A stretch of DNA of 41,176 nt from Clostridia bacterium (GTDB lineage Bacteria > Bacillota > Clostridia > Oscillospirales > CAG-272): assembly GCA_017540175.1 (NCBI GenBank), contig JAFYBN010000037.1:1-41176 (forward strand), given 5' to 3'. Of this stretch, positions 37,484-41,176 are shown one piece after another. The notes below the pieces were generated by a model. That model did no database searches. It was not told the DNA's origin and was given only the letters and a program-made list of their open reading frames with translations. Made by a program: the position numbers and the translations under genes. Positions within the stretch are counted from its first letter, which is position 1. Each line of letters opens with the position of its first letter.

Positions 37484-37497
37484 GGCGCGGCTCCGTC

Positions 37498-37995
37498 TCA
37501 GAGATTCTCAATAAACGAATCGATGAGCTCGCGGTGATCCTCCCCGCTCAGCTCCCGTCCGACGACGTTTTCCGCGATCTTCACGGAAATGTCGGAGATT
37601 TCGTTCTTGAGATCGTCCATGGCTTTCTTTTTCGCCTGTTCGATGTCTTCCTCGGCGCGCTTCATGGTCTCGGCGGCCTTGCGGTTCGCGTCCGCGATGA
37701 TCTCGTCGGACTGCCGGTCGGCACGCTGGGCGGCGGAACGGACGATCGCCTCCGCTTCCTCGACCGCGCCCGCGAGCTTCTCGGAATAGAGCGCCTTGTC
37801 CTGCTCCGCCTGCGATTTCGAATCCTCGGCGGCGCGATAAAGCTCGTCAACCTGTCCCTGCCGTTTGGCAACGACGTTCTGCACCGGCTTGAAGAGGAAT
37901 TTCTTCAGAATCAGCGTCAGAAGCAGAAGGTTGGCGATGGTCGCGACGATATGCCAGACATTCAGCGAAATAAGCTCGAGATATCCTTCGTTCAT
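37498..37995 (-). CDS. atpF: ATP synthase subunit b
   Basis: Peripheral stalk subunit. The 165-residue protein has a single N-terminal membrane helix (WHIVATIANLLLLTLILKKF), then a long charged helix rich in Ala, Glu, Lys and Arg that forms the coiled-coil dimer, with the usual KPVQNVVAKRQGQVDE start. It lies in the standard place after atpE. No b' gene is present, so a homodimer is expected. Confidence 0.95.
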   Translation of the reverse strand: MNEGYLELISLNVWHIVATIANLLLLTLILKKFLFKPVQNVVAKRQGQVDELYRAAEDSKSQAEQDKALYSEKLAGAVEEAEAIVRSAAQRADRQSDEIIADANRKAAETMKRAEEDIEQAKKKAMDDLKNEISDISVKIAENVVGRELSGEDHRELIDSFIENL

Positions 37996-38043
37996 GTTAT
38001 TCTCCGTGTTCGCGTTCAGCGCGGGAAATTGTGATCGGGGAGC

Positions 38044-38424
<381 letters not shown>

Positions 38425-38434
38425 TCACACGGAT

Positions 38435-39175
38435 TTATTCGCTCTTCGCGGCGTTTCCGATGTAGAGCATCGTCAGCATGGCGAAAATGAAGGCCTGCAT
38501 GCACGAGCTGAACACGTCGAAATAAATCGAGAGCACCGCGGGAAGACCGACCTGAAGGAAGGGGATCTTGCCGAGCAGCCCGGGCAGCCACCCGAGCAGG
38601 AGGGTCGACACGGAGGCGAGCCCCGCGTAGACGAGCGTCGAGATCACCACGCCGGAGACGATGTTTCCGAAATGACGGAAGGTCATGGAGATCGGGGTGC
38701 CGAGCTCGGACAGGATGTTGAAGGGTGTGAAGATCTTGATCGGCTCGGTGTAGCCCTTCAGATAGCCGAAGAAGCCGTTCGTCTTGATCTTGTAAAAGGT
38801 GATGAGTCCGAAGACGAGGATCGACCAGCCCGCGATGGTGTTGAGATCCGCCGTGGGGGGGTAGAGCCCGATGAGGGAAATCAGCGAGGAGAGGGCGGAG
38901 AGGGCGAGCACGGCGCAGATGAAGGGGGAGTAGGGCAGAAAGCCCTCGCCCATGTTCTCGCGCACGAGCTTAGTCACCTGCTCGACGATCCATTCCGCCG
39001 CGACCTGACGCTTCGAGATCGCGCGGGTCTTCATTCCCCGTGTGAGGAAGAGGCACAGCAAGAAGACCCCGAGGATGACGAGCAGGGAATTGACCTGGGT
39101 CTCCGTCACCGGGATCCCGCCGAAGATGGGGATGTTGAAGTAAATTTTCGCGCCGGTTATGTTGAGGTTTTCCAT
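38435..39175 (-). CDS. atpB: ATP synthase subunit a
   Basis: Membrane stator that forms the ion half-channels with the c ring. The 246-residue protein has the conserved VPTADLN-like block (YPPTADLNTIAGWS), the essential Arg in SMTFRHFGNIVSG (helix 4-5 region) and a late helix (FSSCMQAFIFAMLTMLYIGNA) with the conserved Gln. The His next to the Arg (FRHFGN, where most have RLFGN) is a less common variant. Its role follows from being next to atpE. Confidence 0.95.
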   Translation of the reverse strand: MENLNITGAKIYFNIPIFGGIPVTETQVNSLLVILGVFLLCLFLTRGMKTRAISKRQVAAEWIVEQVTKLVRENMGEGFLPYSPFICAVLALSALSSLISLIGLYPPTADLNTIAGWSILVFGLITFYKIKTNGFFGYLKGYTEPIKIFTPFNILSELGTPISMTFRHFGNIVSGVVISTLVYAGLASVSTLLLGWLPGLLGKIPFLQVGLPAVLSIYFDVFSSCMQAFIFAMLTMLYIGNAAKSE

Positions 39176-39213
39176 ATCGTATGCCTTCTTGAAGGATGAT
39201 TGCGCCGAACGCT

Positions 39214-39915
39214 TTATTCGGCGGAGCCGTTTCCTCGGTCTTTGTTATGTCGGTCGTTATTTTTTGCGCGGGAGCGCTTCTTGCCCGCTTGTCTCCGCTT
39301 TGCGTACTCCGCTTCCTCGCCCGGGATGGGACCGCGGGAGAAGAAGCCGACGAACTTTTCGAATCCGTCCTGCTCATCTTCCTCTTCATCGTTCCGCGGA
39401 GTCGGGGGAGCTTCCTTCGGAGATTCCTCTCCGAGGTCGTCTTCCTCCTCGTATTCGTATTCTTCGTCCTCGTAGTCGTCGTCCTCGTCGTCTTCTTCGT
39501 CGTCCGGGAGCGTGGTGCTCACCCCTTCCGTTCCGCGGGCGCGGGCGAAGAAGTTCCGCACGGCGATGATGATGCGGGGATAGAACACCGCCGCCACGAC
39601 GGGGATCCAGTGAATGCGGTCCGTGAGAAGGGAAAGCGCCAGGATGCCGAGCAGAATAACGGTGCGGATGAGATACGAGAGGCGCATTTTCCGCTTCGCT
39701 TTGGTCTCGTCCCCGGTCGCCAGCGCTCCCGTGATGCCGACCGACATGAAAAAGAAGTTTCCGAAAGAGAGCGCGAACCCGAGCGCGACGCCGAGGAGGA
39801 CGGACAGATCGAGCTTTCCCGCAATGAGGAAGCCGAGCGTCATCAGAAGCGAGCAGACGAGGCAGCCGATCGCCATAATTCGGTTTTCCCGGACGACCTC
39901 CGGATCGAGCTTCAT
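39214..39915 (-). CDS. atpI: ATP synthase subunit I-like protein with acidic C-terminal tail
   Basis: A 233-residue protein with four membrane helices in the first 125 residues (IMAIGCLVCSLLMTLGFLIA near the start; LSYLIRTVILLGILALSLL), a pattern fitting ATP synthase subunit I, an assembly factor for the c ring. It is the first gene of the operon. The C-terminal 95 residues are a highly charged tail, first very rich in Asp, Glu and Tyr (about 135-165), then basic at the end. Family members are mostly 100-130 residues, so the tail is an extension. The ATG at 39915 is preferred to GTG 39921 because GAGG lies seven bases before it. Confidence 0.8.
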   Translation of the reverse strand: MKLDPEVVRENRIMAIGCLVCSLLMTLGFLIAGKLDLSVLLGVALGFALSFGNFFFMSVGITGALATGDETKAKRKMRLSYLIRTVILLGILALSLLTDRIHWIPVVAAVFYPRIIIAVRNFFARARGTEGVSTTLPDDEEDDEDDDYEDEEYEYEEEDDLGEESPKEAPPTPRNDEEEDEQDGFEKFVGFFSRGPIPGEEAEYAKRRQAGKKRSRAKNNDRHNKDRGNGSAE

Positions 39916-39957
39916 ACGCACACCTCACATACGCGCCGCCGCGCAGGTATTCGTAGT

Positions 39958-39986
39958 ATTATACCACAACGCGGGCGGGAAAGCAA
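39958..39986 (-). promoter_or_regulatory. Promoter of the ATP synthase operon
   Basis: On the minus strand TTGCTT (39981-39986), 17-base spacer, TGGTATAAT with the hexamer at 39958-39963. It is the only promoter-like site seen for the nine-gene operon. Confidence 0.82.
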
Positions 39987-40322
39987 GGTCGGCAAACGAT
40001 TTTTAAGAAAAAAACGTGATGAAAAAACGCGGTGAAATCACGCGAAAAATGTGACCCCCGTCATCGGGCGCGTCCCGGAGCGCGGCGCGTCCGGCGGTTC
40101 GAGCGTCCGATCGTTCGTGTGTCTGAATGTCCGGTCGCCCGTGCGCACGTGACCGCGCGAGCCGAAAGAGGGAAGCGCGTGGCCCCGGAATCATGAACAA
40201 ATTGTAAATTCGTCTCTTTTCCGCGATTTTTTGCGCGATCGGCGTAATTATTTCGAAAAATTACCGTCTTATAGATACGAAGGGCACAGCAGGGCATTTG
40301 ACCTTTACCCCGCGGTTTTTGC
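39987..40322. other. Divergent intergenic region between atpI and the ABC ATPase gene
   Basis: No gene with a start and ribosome-binding site is visible. A GC-rich part (about 40060-40180) carries degenerate CGTCCGG/CGTCCGATCG words. The rest is A/T-rich. It separates the two divergent promoters. Confidence 0.5.
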
Positions 40323-40351
40323 TTGACAGACGTCCGCTCTTGTGGTATAAT
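40323..40351 (+). promoter_or_regulatory. Near-consensus promoter of the ABC transporter gene
   Basis: TTGACA (40323-40328), exactly 17 bases, TGGTATAAT with the hexamer at 40346-40351. Both hexamers match the sigma-A consensus at every base and an extended -10 TG is present. It is the strongest promoter by sequence in the window. A leader of about 70 bases precedes the ATG. Confidence 0.92.
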
Positions 40352-40425
40352 TGTCATAGGACGGATAACGCACGAATGAATATAGAATTTCAGAGATCAA
40401 AGATGGAGATCGGAAAGGAACGCAT

Positions 40426-41176
40426 ATGAAACTCACGCTTGACAAGGTGACCAAATCCTACGGCTCAAACCTCGCGCTGAACGCCTTCACCGCAGAGCTG
40501 GAGCCGGGCATCTACGCCCTGCTCGGACCGAACGGCTCGGGCAAATCGACCCTCATGAACATCATCACGGACAACCTCAAGGCGGACTCCGGCTCGATCA
40601 CATATACCTCCGAGGACGGCGTGTCCGAGGACGTTCTCAAAATGGGCGTGCGCTTCCGGGAAAAGCTCGGCTTCATGCCTCAGTACCCGGGACTCTACCC
40701 GAACTTCTCCGTGGAGCGCTTCATGTGGTATATGGCGGCGCTCAAGGGCATGACGAAGGAGGGCGCGCTCGAGCAGATCCCCGCGATCCTCAAAGCCGTG
40801 GAGCTGGACGACGTGCCCCGGCGCAAGATCGGCGCGCTGTCGGGCGGCATGAAGCAGCGGCTTGCCCTCGCACAGGCGGTCCTCGGCGATCCCGAGATCC
40901 TCATCCTCGACGAGCCGACGGCGGGGCTTGACCCGAAACAGCGCATTTCCATCCGCAACTATATCTCCCGCATCGCCTTCAACAAGATCGTTCTGATCGC
41001 GACCCACGTCGTGCCGGACGTCGAGTTCATCGCCCGCGACATCATCATGCTGAAAAAGGGCGTGATCGCGGACAACGCGCCGCCCGCCGAGCTGCTCAAA
41101 AAGATCGAGGGCGGCGTGTGGATCGTGCCGTGCGCGGAGGAGGACGTGCAGAGACTCCAGAACGAATACCGCGTGA
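40426..41176 (+). CDS. ABC transporter ATP-binding protein (3' end outside the window)
   Basis: The first 250 codons of an ABC ATPase; the frame is still open at the window end. Walker A is GPNGSGKST (34-42), the Q-loop lies in GFMPQYPGLYP, the signature is LSGGMKQRLALAQA, Walker B is ILILDEPTAGLDP, and the H-loop is in IATHVVPDVE. The order and the post-Walker region (IIMLKKGVIADNAPPAELLK) fit ABC-2-type exporters such as the CcmA/BcrA-like group. The start ATG follows GGAAAGGAA. The permease would be expected just beyond the window. The substrate cannot be read. Confidence 0.93.
   Translation, partial: MKLTLDKVTKSYGSNLALNAFTAELEPGIYALLGPNGSGKSTLMNIITDNLKADSGSITYTSEDGVSEDVLKMGVRFREKLGFMPQYPGLYPNFSVERFMWYMAALKGMTKEGALEQIPAILKAVELDDVPRRKIGALSGGMKQRLALAQAVLGDPEILILDEPTAGLDPKQRISIRNYISRIAFNKIVLIATHVVPDVEFIARDIIMLKKGVIADNAPPAELLKKIEGGVWIVPCAEEDVQRLQNEYRV

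Noticed and set aside
40024-40045. Hairpin CGCGGTGAAATCACGCG upstream of atpI
   Set aside because: The loop would be only two bases with one bulge, and it is not followed by a T run in either direction.

Overview
The window reads as chromosomal DNA of an uncultured-type, GC-rich member of the Bacillota, most likely class Clostridia. The evidence is a dcw (division and cell wall) cluster that opens with mraZ-rsmH-ftsL, a class B penicillin-binding protein with two PASTA domains (SpoVD/PBP2x type), a MurE with the DNPR motif for meso-diaminopimelate, a GatCAB amidotransferase, BspA-type leucine-rich repeats and an F-type ATP synthase whose c subunit carries Na+-type residues. No tRNA, rRNA, transposase, integrase or CRISPR array was seen. 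The placement is by gene content only; I cannot name a genus.

Layout. 1-1954: 3' part of mltG (endolytic transglycosylase), ending in a perfect hairpin. 2062-2916 (-): a YihY/BrkB membrane protein. 3021-6268: gatC-gatA-gatB. 6590-21593: the dcw cluster, from a clear promoter before mraZ through rsmH, ftsL-like, ftsI/spoVD, murE, murF, mraY, ftsW/spoVE, murG, ftsQ, then ftsZ with its own promoter. The usual murD, murC, murB and ftsA are not in the cluster. 21704-23935: pgk and tpiA. 23784-30058: a tandem segmental duplication carrying two receptor-like Ser/Thr protein kinases, each with a cytoplasmic kinase domain, one membrane helix, an acidic stalk and a BspA-type LRR ectodomain. 30358-32516: a TraX-like membrane protein, a HAD phosphatase and a small lipoprotein. 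32684-39986 (-): the complete ATP synthase operon atpI-B-E-F-H-A-G-D-C. 40323-41176: a near-consensus promoter and the start of an ABC transporter ATPase that runs off the window.

How the genes work together. The dcw genes build peptidoglycan precursors (MurE, MurF, MraY, MurG) and the septal machine that uses them (FtsZ, FtsQ, FtsL, FtsW, the PASTA transpeptidase). MltG upstream trims or terminates new glycan strands. The membrane proteins MltG, FtsL, FtsW and FtsQ all carry long low-complexity N-terminal tails that face the cytoplasm, an unusual shared trait.

The most unusual locus is the kinase pair. The architecture resembles that of eukaryotic LRR receptor kinases. A 59-base remnant of the tpiA 3' end lies between the two genes, and the same 9-base word sits at all three breakpoints, so the duplication can be read at base level. 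The copies differ in activation-loop phosphoacceptors, stalk repeats and LRR number. The ATP synthase is also notable: subunit c has glutamates at both ion-site positions (E45 and E78), and subunit epsilon lacks its C-terminal helical domain.
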